The position numbers were made by a program, and so were the translations under genes. The notes below the pieces were generated by a model. That model was not told where the DNA came from, searched no databases, and was given only the letters and a program-made list of their open reading frames with translations. This document shows, piece by piece, positions 24,935 through 36,616 of a stretch of DNA of 64,000 bases; position 1 is the first letter of the stretch, and the number at the start of each line of letters is the position of its first letter. The stretch is from Delphinus delphis (taxonomy: Eukaryota > Chordata > Mammalia > Artiodactyla > Delphinidae), in assembly GCF_949987515.2 (NCBI RefSeq), contig NC_082684.1, positions 52,356,006 to 52,420,005 on the forward strand, in the 5' to 3' direction.

Positions 24935-25824
24935 CTAGGGAAGTTCCTTTAGTATTTGTTGTAAAGCTGGTTTGGTGGTGCTGAATTCTCTTAGCTTTTG
25001 CTTGTCTGTAAAGGTTTTAATTTCTCTGTCAAATCTGAATGAGATCCTTCCTGAGTAGAGTAATCTTAGTTGTAGGTTTTTCCCTTTCATCACTTTAAAT
25101 ACGTCCTGCCTCTCCCTTCTGGCTTGCAGAGTTTCTGCTGAAAGATCAGCTGTTAAACTTATGGGAATTCCCTTGTATGCAATTGTTGTATTTCCCCTAC
25201 TGCTTTTCATAGTTTTTCTTTGTATTTGATTTTTTATAGTTTGATTAATATGTGTTTTTGCATGTTTCTCCTTGGATTTATCCTGTATGGGACTCTCTGT
25301 GCTTCCTGGACTTGATTAACTATTTCCTTTCCCATGTTGGGGAAGTTTTCAACTATAACGTCTTCAAATATTTTCTCAGATGCTTTCTTTTTCTCTTCTT
25401 ATTCTGTTACCCCTATAATTTGAATGTTGTGTTTAATGTTGTCCCAGAGGTCTCTGAGACTGTCCTCAATTTTTTTCATTCTTTTTTCTTTATTCTGCTC
25501 TATGGTAATTATTTCCACTATTTTATCTTCCAGGTCACTTATCCCTTCTTCTGTCTCAGTTATTCTGCTATTGAATCCTTCTAGAGAATTTTTCATTTCA
25601 TTTATTGTGTTGTTCATCATTGTTTGTTTGCTCCCTACTTCTTCTAGGTCCTTGCTAAATGTTTCTTGTATTTTCTCCATTCTATTTCCAAGATTTTGGA
25701 TCATCTTTACTATCATTACTCTGAATTCATTTTCAGGTAGACTGCCTATTTCCTCTTCATTTGTTTGGTCTGGTGGGTTTTTACCTTGCTCCTTCATCTG
25801 CTGCATATTTCTATGTCTTCCCAT
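24935..25824 (-). pseudogene. Broken L1 ORF1 (RNA-binding protein)
   Basis: The ATG at 25824 (MGRHRNMQQMKEQGK) opens 141 codons down to 25399, including a long heptad-like region rich in Glu, Lys, Ile and Leu that fits the ORF1p coiled coil. A frameshift separates this from the C-terminal 91 codons (25210-24935), which contain ISLTADLSAETLQARRERQD and end KPALQQILKELP. The latter ending is the full family C-terminus, unlike the shortened end of the forward copy at 8202. Total length is about 297 codons. RRM-like sequence in the middle is disrupted. Confidence 0.9.
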
Positions 25825-27808
25825 TTTGCTTAACTTTCTGTGTTTGGGGTCTCCTTTTCACAGGCTACAGGTTTGTAGTTCCCATTGATTTTGGTGTCTG
25901 CCCTCCATGGGTAATGTTGGTTCAGTGGCTTCTGTAGGCTTCTTGTTGGAGGGAACTGGTGCCTGTGTTCTGGTGAGTGGGACTGGATCTTGTCTTTCTG
26001 GTGGGCACGTCTGTGTCCAGTGGTGTGTTTTAGGGTGTCTGTGAACTTAGTATGATTTTAGGCAGCCTCTCTGCTAATGGGTGGGGTTCTGTTCCTGTCT
26101 TCCTAGTTATTTGGCATGGGGCATCTAGCACTGGAGCTTGCTGGCCATTGGGTGGAGCTTGGTTTTAGTGTTGAGATGGAGATCACTGGGAGAGCTCTCA
26201 CCAATTGATATTACATTGGGCTGGGCGGTCTCTGGTTTTCCAATGTCCTGAACTCGGCACTCTCACCTCAGAGACTCAAGCCTCACATCAGGCTGGAGCA
26301 CCAAGACCCTGTCAGCCACACAGCTCAGAAGAAAATGGAGGAAAATCAGAAAGAAAAAAAAATTTTAAATAAATTAATTAAAATTTAACAATTATTAAAA
26401 TCAAAAAAGTATTTTAAAAAGTAATAAAAAAAAGAAGAGAGCATCCAAACCAATAAAGAAATCCACCAATGATAACAAGCACTGAAAACTATACTAAGAT
26501 AAAGATCAAAACCAGAAACAAGTCAGTCACAGACATCAAACCCCAAGTCTACAGTTGCTCCCAAAGTCCATCGCCTCAATTTTGGGTTGATTCATTGTCT
26601 ATTCAGGTATTCCACACATGCAGCATACTTCAAATTGCTTGTGGGGATTTAATCCTCTACTCCTGAGGCTGCACAGAGAAATTTCCTTTTCTCTTCTTTG
26701 TTCACACAGCTCCTGGGGTGCAGCTTTGGTTTTGGTCACACCTCTGTGTGTAGGTTGCCCTCTGGCTTCTGTTCCTGCCCAGACAGTACTGGGTTAAAGC
26801 AGTGGCTGATTAGGGAGCTCTGGCTCACTCAGGCCAGGGGGAGGAAGGTGTATGGTAGTTATAATTGGAATGCAGGATGAGCCTGCAGTGGCAGAAGCCA
26901 GCCTGACTTTGCAACAGCCTGAGGCGCACTGTGTGTTCTCCTACGGAAGTTGTCTTTGGATCACGGGACCCTGGTAGTGGCGGGCTGCACAGGCTCCTGG
27001 GGGTGTCAGGGTGGGTGTGGTTAGTGACCTGTGCTTGCACACAGGATTCTTGATGGCTGCAGCAGCAGTGTTAGCATTTCATGCCCGTCTCTATGGTCTG
27101 AGCTGATAGCCTGGCTTGCTCTGTCTCTGGAACTCATGTAGGTGGTGCTCTGCCTTATGTGGGCAGACAGGGAAGGAATCCCCTCTCCTTGCACACCCTG
27201 AAACTATGGTCTCTTACCTCTTAGGCTGGTCCAGACTTTTTCTCAGACTCCCTCCTGGCTAGCTGTGGCTCACTAGCCCCCTTCAGTCTGTGTTCTTGCA
27301 GCCAAGCCCAGTCTTCTCCCTGGAGTCTGACTCTGAAGGCTGAGCTGCAGCTCCCAGCCCCCACCTGCCCCAGTGGGTGAGCAGAAAAGCCTCTCAGGCT
27401 GGTGAGTGCTGGTAGGCACCGATCCTCTGTGCAGGAATCTCTCTGCTTTGCCCTCTGCACCCCTGTTGCTGCACCCTCCTCTGTGGCTCCAAAGCTTCTC
27501 CCCCTCCACCCACCCCCTGTCTTGGCCAGTGAAGGGCCTTCCTAATGTGTGGAAACTTTTCCTCCATCACAGCTCTCTCCCAGAGGTGCAGGTTCCATCC
27601 CTATTCTTTTTTCTGTGTTTTTTCATTTTTCTTTTGCCCTACCCATGTACGTTGGGAGTTTCTTGCCTTTTGGGAAGTCGGAGGTCTTCTGCCAGTGTTC
27701 AGTAGGTGTTCTGTAGGAGTTGTTCCACATGTAGATGTATTTTTGATGTATTTGTGGGGAGGAAGGTGATAGCCACCTCTTACTCCTCCGCCATCTTGGA
27801 GGTCTCCT
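25825..27808 (-). promoter_or_regulatory. L1 5' UTR / internal promoter region
   Basis: About 2 kb upstream of ORF1, GC-richer than its surroundings, especially 26690-27540. In L1s the 5' UTR carries the internal pol II promoter. The first ~400 bases are closely matched by 63558-64000. An AT-rich patch at about 26350-26430 lies inside. That this copy can still drive transcription is not shown by the sequence. Confidence 0.7.
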
Positions 27809-28157
27809 AACTGTTTCTTAATCAGTCCATTCTACTTTAAGTCATTTCTGCCTTGGGTCCTGTGTACTGTGTCCAGATGGTCTCAACACCACAGTGCTCT
27901 CTCAGGGCTGCCTCCTTGAAGTAGCTCCCACTGTGGAAACTGGGCAAAATGCCTAAAAGCTGTTAATCAATAAAAATGAGAGGTCCCAGTTTTCGTAAAG
28001 AGTTCAGATTCCACATCTCCTCTTGAGAAGGATTGCTGTCCTTAAAATCCTGTTCTTCAAGTACTCAGGCATAACCAATGAGCTTCAATTAAATATATTC
28101 CTCTCATATTTAAAGTGATACCTGGAATGAGTTTGATAAATAGACCCAAATTTTAAT
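27809..28157. other. Unassigned sequence
   Basis: Short region right of the L1 5' end. No family recognised. Confidence 0.45.
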
Positions 28158-28172
28158 CTCTCTCTCTCTCTC

Positions 28173-28226
<54 letters not shown>
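28158..28226. repeat. Compound (CT)n-(CA)n microsatellite
   Basis: About 18 bases of CT repeat run through TTTCA into about 46 bases of pure CA repeat ending at 28226. Likely length-polymorphic. Confidence 0.95.
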
Positions 28227-28228
<2 letters not shown>

Positions 28229-28339
28229 CAACTTCACTTTTACTCATGTACACTCACATACGCTTTTGTAAGTGGAATAGCAATGGTTATAACTGAGGAA
28301 TACAGTATCACTAATGCTCTATTATGCTCATGTAAAGGG

Positions 28340-28597
28340 GTTTAATTGTAAGAGAGCCCACTGGACCTAGAAAACTAGAATACCTGAGTTCAAATCCTGT
28401 TTCTGCTGCTTAATAGCTACATAAATTGGTAACCAATTAGAACCTTTCGATGATTGAGTTTCCTCTCTTGTAAAAGAGTGATGGTATTGTCAACATGTTA
28501 GTACTGTTGCTAGGACTAAATAACATGAAATATATAAAACATCTTGAACAGTGTCTTGAATATGTTGACATTCAATAAATATTACCTCTTAATTGTT
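28340..28597 (+). mobile_element. MIR SINE, near complete
   Basis: CTAGAATACCTGAGTTCAAA, then TCCTGTTTCTGCTGCTTAAT, TGAGTTTCCTCTCTTGTAAA and the 3' end GACATTCAATAAATATTACC follow the MIR consensus from the B box to the tail. Confidence 0.8.
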
Positions 28598-29440
28598 CTA
28601 TATTAGAAAAGATTGAGATCTTCTCTCATTGACATTTTCAGTGACATGGAGGGAAGCTGTATAAAAATTATAGAGGCTAAAGAGTCTAGAAAGGTATTTA
28701 GCCTATTTTTAGCTTGATTTCTTCAGTTACATAAGGAGCTGTGATAGATGACTTCTTTCAGCTCTAAGATTCTATTATTCCATCACTACGTTTTTGTCTA
28801 CAGGCAAAACAGAGAAGTGATTCTAGACAAATTACTGGTTTATTATTCAGTATTTGAATATACTGATTCAAAAAAAACTAAAGCAAAAAGGCAAATTACT
28901 TAATAGACACAGATGTCTTTTCCAGAATCATGTGAATAACTATTTCAATGATCACTTTTTTTTACAGGCATAATAAATGTCATAGTATTATATTAAGTTG
29001 TAAAACTTAGGAGAAAGTACAGAGCATATTAATGCATTTATCAGACATAAGAACACCTTGTTTTTATAACTTGCATGTTAAGCAAATCCTGAGGCATGCC
29101 TTATGCTAGCCCAAATCTTTCATCATCAATTGAGGTGAAGTAGGTTAATATTTTCCTAGTATTATTTTGCATTCCTTCTCTCTAAGCTATATACTAGCAA
29201 CCATTAATAAATTAGTTTTCATTTCCTTTTTATATATAATAGTTAAGCATTCATTTCCAATTTGTCTGTAAGATGAGTGTTATTGTCCTTAAGCTATGCC
29301 TCTGGCTTGATCTTTTAATGTTTTAAAAAATATAATCTTGACAATATTTTTACTTCCTTGGGAGGTATCTTAGGTATTCCTTTATTAAATATTAATGAGT
29401 AAAAATATATATGTATATATTCACACATACACATATATAT
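28598..29440. other. Unassigned sequence
   Basis: AT-rich, no family recognised. Near 29403-29440 a TA/CA-rich patch (ATATATGTATATATTCACAC) leads into the tandem duplication. Confidence 0.45.
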
Positions 29441-29534
29441 CATTTTTAAAGTGTATCACTGTTAAATCTTATCTAATAAACAGATGTCATTTTAAAAGTG
29501 TATCACTGTTAAATCTTATCTAATAAACAGATGT
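29441..29534. repeat. Two-copy tandem duplication, 47 bp unit
   Basis: Copies 29441-29487 and 29488-29534 are adjacent and differ at a single base in the opening T/A run (CATTTTTAAAG versus CATTTTAAAAG). Both contain TATCACTGTTAAATCTTATC. This is a recent tandem duplication. Confidence 0.92.
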
Positions 29535-29576
29535 CAAGGGACTATGATAAATATCTTTTAAAAATAAATCACTACT

Positions 29577-29689
29577 GGGACTTCCCTGGGTCCAGTGGTT
29601 AAGACTCCATGCTCCTAATGCAGAAGGCATGGATTCGATCCCTGGTAGGGGAATTAAGATCCTGCATGCTGCATGCCGCCCCCCCAAAA
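29577..29689 (+). mobile_element. Short CHR-related tRNA-derived SINE
   Basis: GGGACTTCCCTGGGTCCAGT opens the element, with GGATTCGATCCCTGG as the B box, and it ends GCATGCCGCCCCCCC before an A run. Only the tRNA-like part plus about 40 bases is present, roughly half the length of the other copies. Flanks AAATCACTACT (29566-29576) and AAATCACTATT (29690-29700) look like an 11 bp duplication with one mismatch. Confidence 0.8.
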
Positions 29690-29700
29690 AAATCACTATT

Positions 29701-31275
29701 GTATAATGCAATGAAATGAATTAATCACATATAAATTTATATTATCTTTTATATGGTAAACCAGTTTTTCAGTTGGCCTACAGCAGTGCTTCCCAAACTT
29801 TTATACTTTATGGCACACGGAGAAAATGATCAAGATTTTTTAACCCTGGATTGAACTGTAAGAGTTGTCTACATATCGTTGAACATTAAAGTTCATTTCC
29901 TTTTGAGTATATTAAATGTTTTCAAGAAAATGAAATATAAAAATTATTATTGGGATAGCTGAGTATGTGCCACGAACATAAACATAAACCTTTACATCTG
30001 ATTTTATGCTTAAGATGGCTATATTCAGTGTTTACCCAGATCTTTAAGTGATATATTCAGTCTTATTGGTAACTATCTTCAAGAAACTCTGCATAGGTAG
30101 ATGATAAAAAAATTATAAACCAATATGTACCGCCATCCAAAAATATACGAGGAAAAGTGATATTTAAAGAATCCATATTTTTTTCTTAGTCTTCAGTTAG
30201 ATAAGAAATGTTAAACATTGATAGCATGATTAGACTTAAATGCAATTGAAGTATTGCCCTAATTTAAGGAACTGACCTGTAGTTGTAGAGTAATACCCTT
30301 AAGTATCTGCCTGTTCCCTTTCTCTCTAGTCCCCCCTCAATCCCACTGGCAGTCAGTTGGACAGTTCACCATGTATTTAATATTTTTAGGACCCAGAATA
30401 CCCTCTGGCAGCAGTATAGACTCCTTGTTATGAGAAGCAAGGGAACATCTGCAGTTGTTTAATGAGGTAGGTGTTCAGTTCATAGATTCTCCTTGGCCAT
30501 GCATCAAAATGGTGGGTACTGGTTTGCTGCTCTTTGTATTTTCAGCCTACAGGTGATGTGTGCGGCAAATTCTGCTTGAGCTTCCCTCTTTGAAGCTCCT
30601 TATGAAGCTAGAAGAAGCTGGCTAAGGTCTGAGCTGACCCCTGAAGAGAGGTAACCCTGTAACATATTTGTGGCATATTACTGGGGAAGCTCATGTCCAT
30701 TGTAAGTCAATCATGGAAGAGAATAAAACTTCTACAAAATGAATGATGATTTTAGTTATACTTTATCCGTAGAACATATCCTTTCCTTTTTTTTTTTTTT
30801 TTTTTTTGTCGATTAGAATAGAATAGTCTTAGAGCAGAAAACTTTCCTATTTTACTAATCTTCAACATTCATCAAGTATCTGACTCCTTACATGCTATAT
30901 GCTAGGACCTATGCTAGTCACTGAAGTTAAAATGGTAAACAGAAATAGTTATGACAGTGATGAATTTACAAGGTGTTGTTCTAGCTTATTTATAGCATGT
31001 GACCATTAGACTATCATAAAGCTAACAGTTGCATAAAGAAATAAACTCTTAGTCTCATTGGATGGCAGTAGAACCAACTAAATTAAATATCACAGAGACA
31101 GTTTGATTGAAAAGCTAATATATGACTTTACATTTATCACAGCACAAATATCTTCTGTATCAAACAGGAAAACAATTTATTTTTTATTTGGTTAAAATTT
31201 TGTATGAGTGGATAAAATACTGCAAGGTAATTCAATTCTGACACTGATCACCAAGGATTAATACCAGACTCCACA
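29701..31275. other. Unassigned sequence with a T21 run
   Basis: No gene. A GTGCTTCCCAAACTTTTATA motif near 29787 recalls the ends of hAT-type elements but is too short to call. A 21-base poly-T run lies at 30787-30807. CATCAAGTATCTGACTCCTT near 30870 weakly resembles MIR/L2-type sequence. Confidence 0.4.
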
Positions 31276-31289
31276 GGTTAAAAAACAAG

Positions 31290-32090
31290 GGTCCCTAATC
31301 AAACTTACAAGCTTTTGCACAGCAAAGGAAACCATAAACAAACAAACAAAAAAACACTACAGAATGGGAAAAAATATTTGCAAATGATGCAAGTGACAAG
31401 GGATTAATCTCCAAAATATACAAATAGCTCATACAACTCAACAACAAAAAAACCAAACAACTCAATCAAAAAGTGGGCAGAAGAACTAAATAGACATATC
31501 TCCAAAGAAGACATACAGATGGCCAACAGGCACATGAAAAGATGCTCAACTTTGCTAATTATTAGAGAAATGCAAATCAAAACTACAATGAGGTACCACC
31601 TAACACTGGTCAGAATGGCCATCATTAAAAAGTCTGCAAATAACAAATGTTAGAGAGGGTGTGGAGAAAAGGGAACTCTCCTACACTATTGGTGAGAATG
31701 TAAGTTGGTGCAGCTATTATGGAAAACAGTAAGGAGGTTCCTCAAAAGACTAAAAATAGAGTTGCCATATGATCCAGCAATCCCACTCCTGGGCATATAT
31801 CCAGACAAAACTATAATTCAAAAAGATACATGCACTCCAATGTTCATAGCAGTACTATTCACAATAGCCAAGACACGGAAACAACCTAAATGTCCATCAA
31901 CAGACGAATGGACAAAGAAGATGTGGTGTATATATATATATACAATTGAATACTACTCAGCCATAAAAAAGAACAAAATAATGCCATTTGCAGTAACATG
32001 TATGGACTTAGAGATTATCATACTAAGTGAAGTAAGTCAGAAAAAGACAAATACCATATGATATCACTTATATGTGGAATCTAAAATATG
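31290..32090 (+). pseudogene. L1 ORF2 C-terminal remnant
   Basis: Encodes the end of ORF2, with an open stretch at 31705-32061 whose residues include [16 protein letters not shown] and YYSAIKK, the usual C-terminal ORF2 words. Upstream of 31705 the frame is shifted and stopped (the Cys/His region near 31650 reads TTAGAG in place of a codon for Trp). Only about a fifth of ORF2 is present because of 5' truncation. No function. Confidence 0.88.
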
Positions 32091-32330
32091 ACACAAGTGA
32101 ACTTGTCTACAAAACAGAAACAGACTCATAGACATGGAAAACAAGCTTGTGGTTGCCAAAGGGGAGGAGGTTTAGGGGAGAGATGGAGTGGGAGTTTGGG
32201 GTTAGCAGATGCAAACTATTATATATAGAACAGATAAACAACAAGGTCCTACTGAATAGCACAGGGAACTATATTCAATATCCTGTGATAAACCGTAATG
32301 GAAAAGAATGTTAAAAAATGTATATATATG

Positions 32331-32805
32331 GGCAGGCGCTGGCCATGAGGACCAACTGTGCACCAGGCTCCAGCAGATTGGAGTGGTGACAGTGGAGGGG
32401 ACCTGCAGGCTGGCAGACCCCTGCACCTGCTGAACTGGAGCACCCGAGGATGTCTGCACTGAGAGAGGCCTGCCCACCAACCAAGGCCCTGCCGTAGCAG
32501 CCCGTTTACCCAGCAGCTTCCCGTGAACACCCAGCCCGCACTGGCTCCGCCACCATGGGGCCAGCTCAGGTTTTGCCCTGCGGTCTGCAGAAGCATTGCT
32601 GTATCTTACCAGACATGAACACAGCTCACTTATAGTAAGACAATTTTCTTAATTTGTCACTGCGTTCATCTCCATACCTGGAAACTGAAAAAATTCACAA
32701 CAATGGCAGAAGACCACAAGAAGTTCTGTTACTATTTACATATTTACTTTGTCATTTTGAATCAAAAATATTGAAAAATGAAATTAAACACATATAAAAT
32801 TTTTA
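32331..32805 (+). pseudogene. Non-L1 insert, possible retrocopy
   Basis: The insert has a GC-rich left half (32331-32600) and an AT-rich right half that ends in a degenerate A/T tail, the shape of a spliced mRNA copied by L1. An ATG at 32554 in a near-ideal context (CCGCCACCATGGGG) opens only 26 codons (MGPAQVLPCGLQK...) before TAG. Another frame, starting after a stop near 32635, runs 50 codons to TAA. I do not recognise the source gene. TATATATA-like flanks on both sides could be the target-site duplication but are low complexity. It could instead be an unfamiliar repeat. Confidence 0.4.
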
Positions 32806-32894
32806 AAATATATATATATATATATAACTGAGTCACTTTGCTGTATAGCAGAAATTAACACAACATTGTAAATCAACTATATTTCAATTAAAAA

Positions 32895-33600
32895 AAAGCA
32901 AGTGTCCCAGGGAGACTGCCCTCACTCCAGATGCTAGGTGCAAGTTCAGAGGTCCCCAGGACACCTGAACTTCTAACCAACTGGCTACAAATCCTGGAGG
33001 TTCCCACAACCCCCTCAGGTTCTATAGTTCACTAGAACAACTCCAGAACTAGGAAAGTGCTTTAGTTATCATTACAGTTTTATTTTAAAGAATGCAAATC
33101 AGGACCAGCCAGGTGAAGAGACACAAAGAGCAGATTTGAGAGGGTCCTGAACACACAGCTTCCATGCTCTTTCCCTGTGCAGTCAGAGTATATTAACCTC
33201 TGGGCACACTGTTGTGTTCACCCTCAGGAAGCACCAACACGCTTCAGTGTCTAGAGATTTTATTGAGGTTTCATTACCCAAGTATTATTGATTGAAACAC
33301 TGACCACATGTTTGAACTCAACCTCTAGCCTATACTCTCCCTCCCCCAAGGGAGGTATCACATAGACTGATATCACATAGCTGAGAGCCCACCCTTCTTT
33401 GTGACGTGACCTGCCCCAGTCTTTGACATAAATATCTAAAGGCCCACCAAGAATCACATCATAGTATAAACTATCAGGGCCCACCATGAATAACAAAGGC
33501 ACTCCTATCACTCATGGAAGTCCAAGGTTTCAGTTTCCTGCCCAGGAACCCAGGACAAAGACTAGACAAATTTTATTATACCAAGTGAACTTTAGCAGTA
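32895..33600 (-). mobile_element. LTR-like sequence, family unresolved
   Basis: GGTTCCCACAACCCCCTCAG with GTTCTATAGTTCACTAGAAC, then GAGGTTTCATTACCCAAGTA and a ATTGATTGAAACACTGACCA block recall the reversed sequence of a mammalian ERV LTR. It directly follows the L1 tail and precedes ERV-like internal sequence. Orientation is inferred from that neighbour. Confidence 0.45.
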
Positions 33601-36090
33601 GGGAAGCAAAACAAAACTGTTTCCTTCCAATACAACTCCAACACCAACGTATTCATCCATCATGAATAAAAGAGCTTTTGGGCTTGTAAAGTAACATGTG
33701 CTACTTGGTACAGGTAGAGAACTATTACAAGATGTTTCCTCCAGTGGGTCGGACAAGAGTCCAGGAGGCATTATAAAGGGATTGGGGGATGTGTGTCATG
33801 AAGTTCATGATTAGGACCTGAACATGGTGGATTCTAAGAACTCAGCCCTGAAAAATTCCTGGGGAAAATAAAGATTGTCTTCAGGGAGCAACTCTACTTT
33901 TTCTTGCTCCAACTAGCTGAGGAAAAGCTAAATATGTTGGTTGAGTCTATTTCAGCCCAGAGGAGATTAGGGAAGCCGAGAGGTTTCCTTCTGGTGCCTG
34001 AGTAGGAACCTGACAACCTGATTCTGTTGATTTGCTCCAATAAGATTAATACATCTGGGACACAGCTGAAATTGGATTCATCAACACATGATTAAGTTTT
34101 CAACAGTCAATATTATTCTCCAAGAAACATCTGTCTCTTTTAAGCATAAATTTGGTACTTAAATATGAATATGATAAGAATCACTACACCTGCATGTTCA
34201 AGTGCTTTAGTGGTGATCCCAATCTCTCCCATTCTCCAACAGAACATGATATATCTTCTGAAAGATCATTATGATAAGAAGAGAATGATCCAGGGATTTC
34301 CACTTGAGTTTTCCTATCCTGATGACCCTCACTCCATGATTCAGGGGTAAGGGGTGAGGACTCTGCCATTCATTGTAAATCTGTACGCACTATGCTAGTT
34401 ACTGAGGTAATAACTCAGTACGAGGATGAACAGGATGGATTCATAGTCTCATCTATGCCACTGGAACCAACGTGAGACAACTTGGACCAAAACTACACTT
34501 ATTACTTAAATTCCATAAGTCTCCTCTCTGATAAGTGTACCAATGTGGCATTCAGAATCTCTCTAATCATCCCCTAAATTTTTCTTATTTCTCTTACATC
34601 AGTGCATAGTTACCTTGATAAAGACCACAGCTTCCTTTGAAGATGAGTAAAAGGAATATTTACAGAATGCAGGTATGATGTTATTAAGGCCACATCTCAA
34701 GTGTAATTGGCCTCCCCTTCACTCAAAGGGATCTTGATATCATAAGAGCTGATGGTATCCTACACTGCATCTTTTGTCCAAGTTGAAATCAGTAAATCAA
34801 CTGTAATGGCAGCATCTTCCATCTTTATCCTCAGACTATAGAGGATGAATACTCTTTTCCATGTCACTGAAGATATTTTCAAGGATGCTAATACTCACTT
34901 CTCCAGTATATTTCTCAAGGGTTTTTTAAAAAAACTTTTCCAGAGACCACAGTTAACTAGTGGATAAGAGGGTACTCCTTAAACTCAGTGTAACATTCCC
35001 ATGGACATACTTTTGCAAATCCATTCTTTAACTGGCACTTCATAAACTTTGTCACAACATGACAGCACAAGTAGAAAGTGATAATATTCTTTGTAACACA
35101 GGGCATCCAGCCACCTCAAATCTCACATTCTCTCCCATCTCATGGCCTGAGAGGACAAATATCTTTGTATACTTATATTTTAACTGGAGCAGATTTGTGT
35201 TTTACACTAAAACAAAATCAAATAATTCTGTAATCTCAAATTCATTCATCATAGACCACCATAAGTCTAGACTTGACCAATCAACAAAATAAAAAATGAG
35301 ATGCATTCTTACCACCTAGGTTAATCCAGAGTCTTGGGTAAGAAATTCAGTCTCAATTAGGATTTGTCCCATCTTCTTTTTTTCAAGTAAATTCAAAATT
35401 CATATTTGTACATCTTCTTCAAGTTCAGTGATTTAGTTACCAAATTCTCAGTTTCATTCCTCTCAAGGGAGTATACCAAGTTTGTCCCTTGGGTATGCAA
35501 TCATCTGACTTCAGTTATAGGTCTGGAGGTAATGGTAAGTGGCAGTGGTGGGGCATAAAGGAAGTTGGTATCTTCTTGCAAGGTTACTGCGTTAGGTGTG
35601 GTTGTTACATGATATTCCATCAAGACAGGACCAGCATCCTCAGACAGGTGAGAAAGGGCCAATTCTGTCACTAATGGGGGCTCAGGGGCATCTGGGAATA
35701 TGGGGTACCTGTAGTTGTCTCAATTCTTCTAAATGTCACAATTCTTCCTAGTGGGTTCCAATGTTTCTTATTCATTTTCTGTTTTTTACATAAGGAAACT
35801 GAAAATGATAATTAAACTTTATGCATGGAAGATACAAACCCTTTTCTAATATTAGTTCCAGTACCTCTGAAACAAGTGATGAGTTTCATTCAGGGTAAAA
35901 AACAAACAAACAAAAAAACCCTCCATTGTTCTATGACCCAGTAAGCTAAGAAATTAAAACCCTGAGCCTAGTAATTTCCTCATATAACTTGCTCAATGCA
36001 GGTAGTAGTACAAACACTCCCACCATGGCCAATTTCAATCCACCAACATGATAAAGTACAGAAGAAATATGCACAATAAGCCCTGATCAG
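33601..36090 (-). mobile_element. Decayed ERV internal-like region, antisense
   Basis: Segments such as ATATTTCTCAAGGG followed by TTTCCAGAGACCACAGTTAA, GTGTAACATTCCCATGGACA, GGCACTTCATAAACTTTGTC, CATCCAGCCACCTCAAATCT and CTCATGGCCTGAGAGGACAA resemble internal sequence of an ERVL/MaLR-type element read in reverse. All frames are short and broken, so no gag or pol product can be defined. Family assignment is from memory and uncertain. Confidence 0.4.
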
Positions 36091-36598
36091 CTGATGTGAG
36101 GTGGCTTCAGCACATCACTGAGTGTTTCCCAAAACCATGCTATTCAACTGGCAAGACAGGAGAGCCATGATCAAGAACTTGAGGAATCAGGAAGGTGCTG
36201 TCAAAGCTGCAAACTCCAAAACCTTACTGCATCTGCAAAATCTTATGCCAGCAAAATGGATGCTATGCATACAATCTATCTCCCAAATCAGAATACTAGC
36301 TACAGATGAGTCAGGGAAATGTAGTGTTAGCTCTTTAGCTTCTTCATTATAAGAAATTATGCTTGACCTGTGTTAGAATTATTATGGAGCTAACCAATGT
36401 AAATTATATATCACACTCATTAATAGGGGCTTAGACTGTTTTACATAGATATTGTACAGTGAAGCTAAGAATTATGTATTTGTATCTATGTGTGTAGATA
36501 TATGAGCATGTTAAAAATACCAAAGAATATACACTGGGTTGTTAACTCAGGTTATATGGCTTGAAGGAAGATCAAGAAGGAGAGAAGCAGGGAAGTCA
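36091..36598. other. Unassigned sequence
   Basis: A 76-codon plus-strand frame at 36122-36352 has no recognised homology, no Kozak context of note and no codon signal I would trust. No repeat recognised. Confidence 0.45.
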
Positions 36599-36616
36599 TT
36601 TTAAAAAGTAAAACAG

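Larger units (their letters stand above)
20225..27808 (-). mobile_element. Full-length-looking L1 LINE with nested SINEs
   Basis: On the minus strand all parts of an L1 are present in order: 5' UTR (27808-25825, beginning CCAAGATGGCGGAGGAGTAA), ORF1 (25824-24935), ORF2 (24876-20600), 3' UTR, and an A-rich tail at 20243-20225. The span is about 7.58 kb. Removing the two SINEs with one duplication copy each leaves about 7.1 kb. Both ORFs carry stops or frameshifts. I could not see a convincing target-site duplication. The 5' start matches that of the L1 at 63558, which supports a genuine transcription start. Confidence 0.94.
31280..32893 (+). mobile_element. 5'-truncated L1 interrupted by a foreign insert
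   Basis: The C-terminal third of ORF2 and the 3' UTR of an L1 run from 31280 to 32330, resume at 32806 with AACTGAGTCACTTTGCTGTA, and end with AACTATATTTCAATTAAAAA at about 32893. The 3' UTR (GGGAACTATATTCAATATCC) differs from the L1 at 20.2-27.8 kb, so this is another subfamily. About 475 bp at 32331-32805 do not belong to L1. Confidence 0.88.

Noticed and set aside
26690..27540. GC-richer stretch that could be a gene promoter or CpG island
   Set aside because: It is the 5' UTR of the reverse L1, with few CpG pairs, and continuous with the element.
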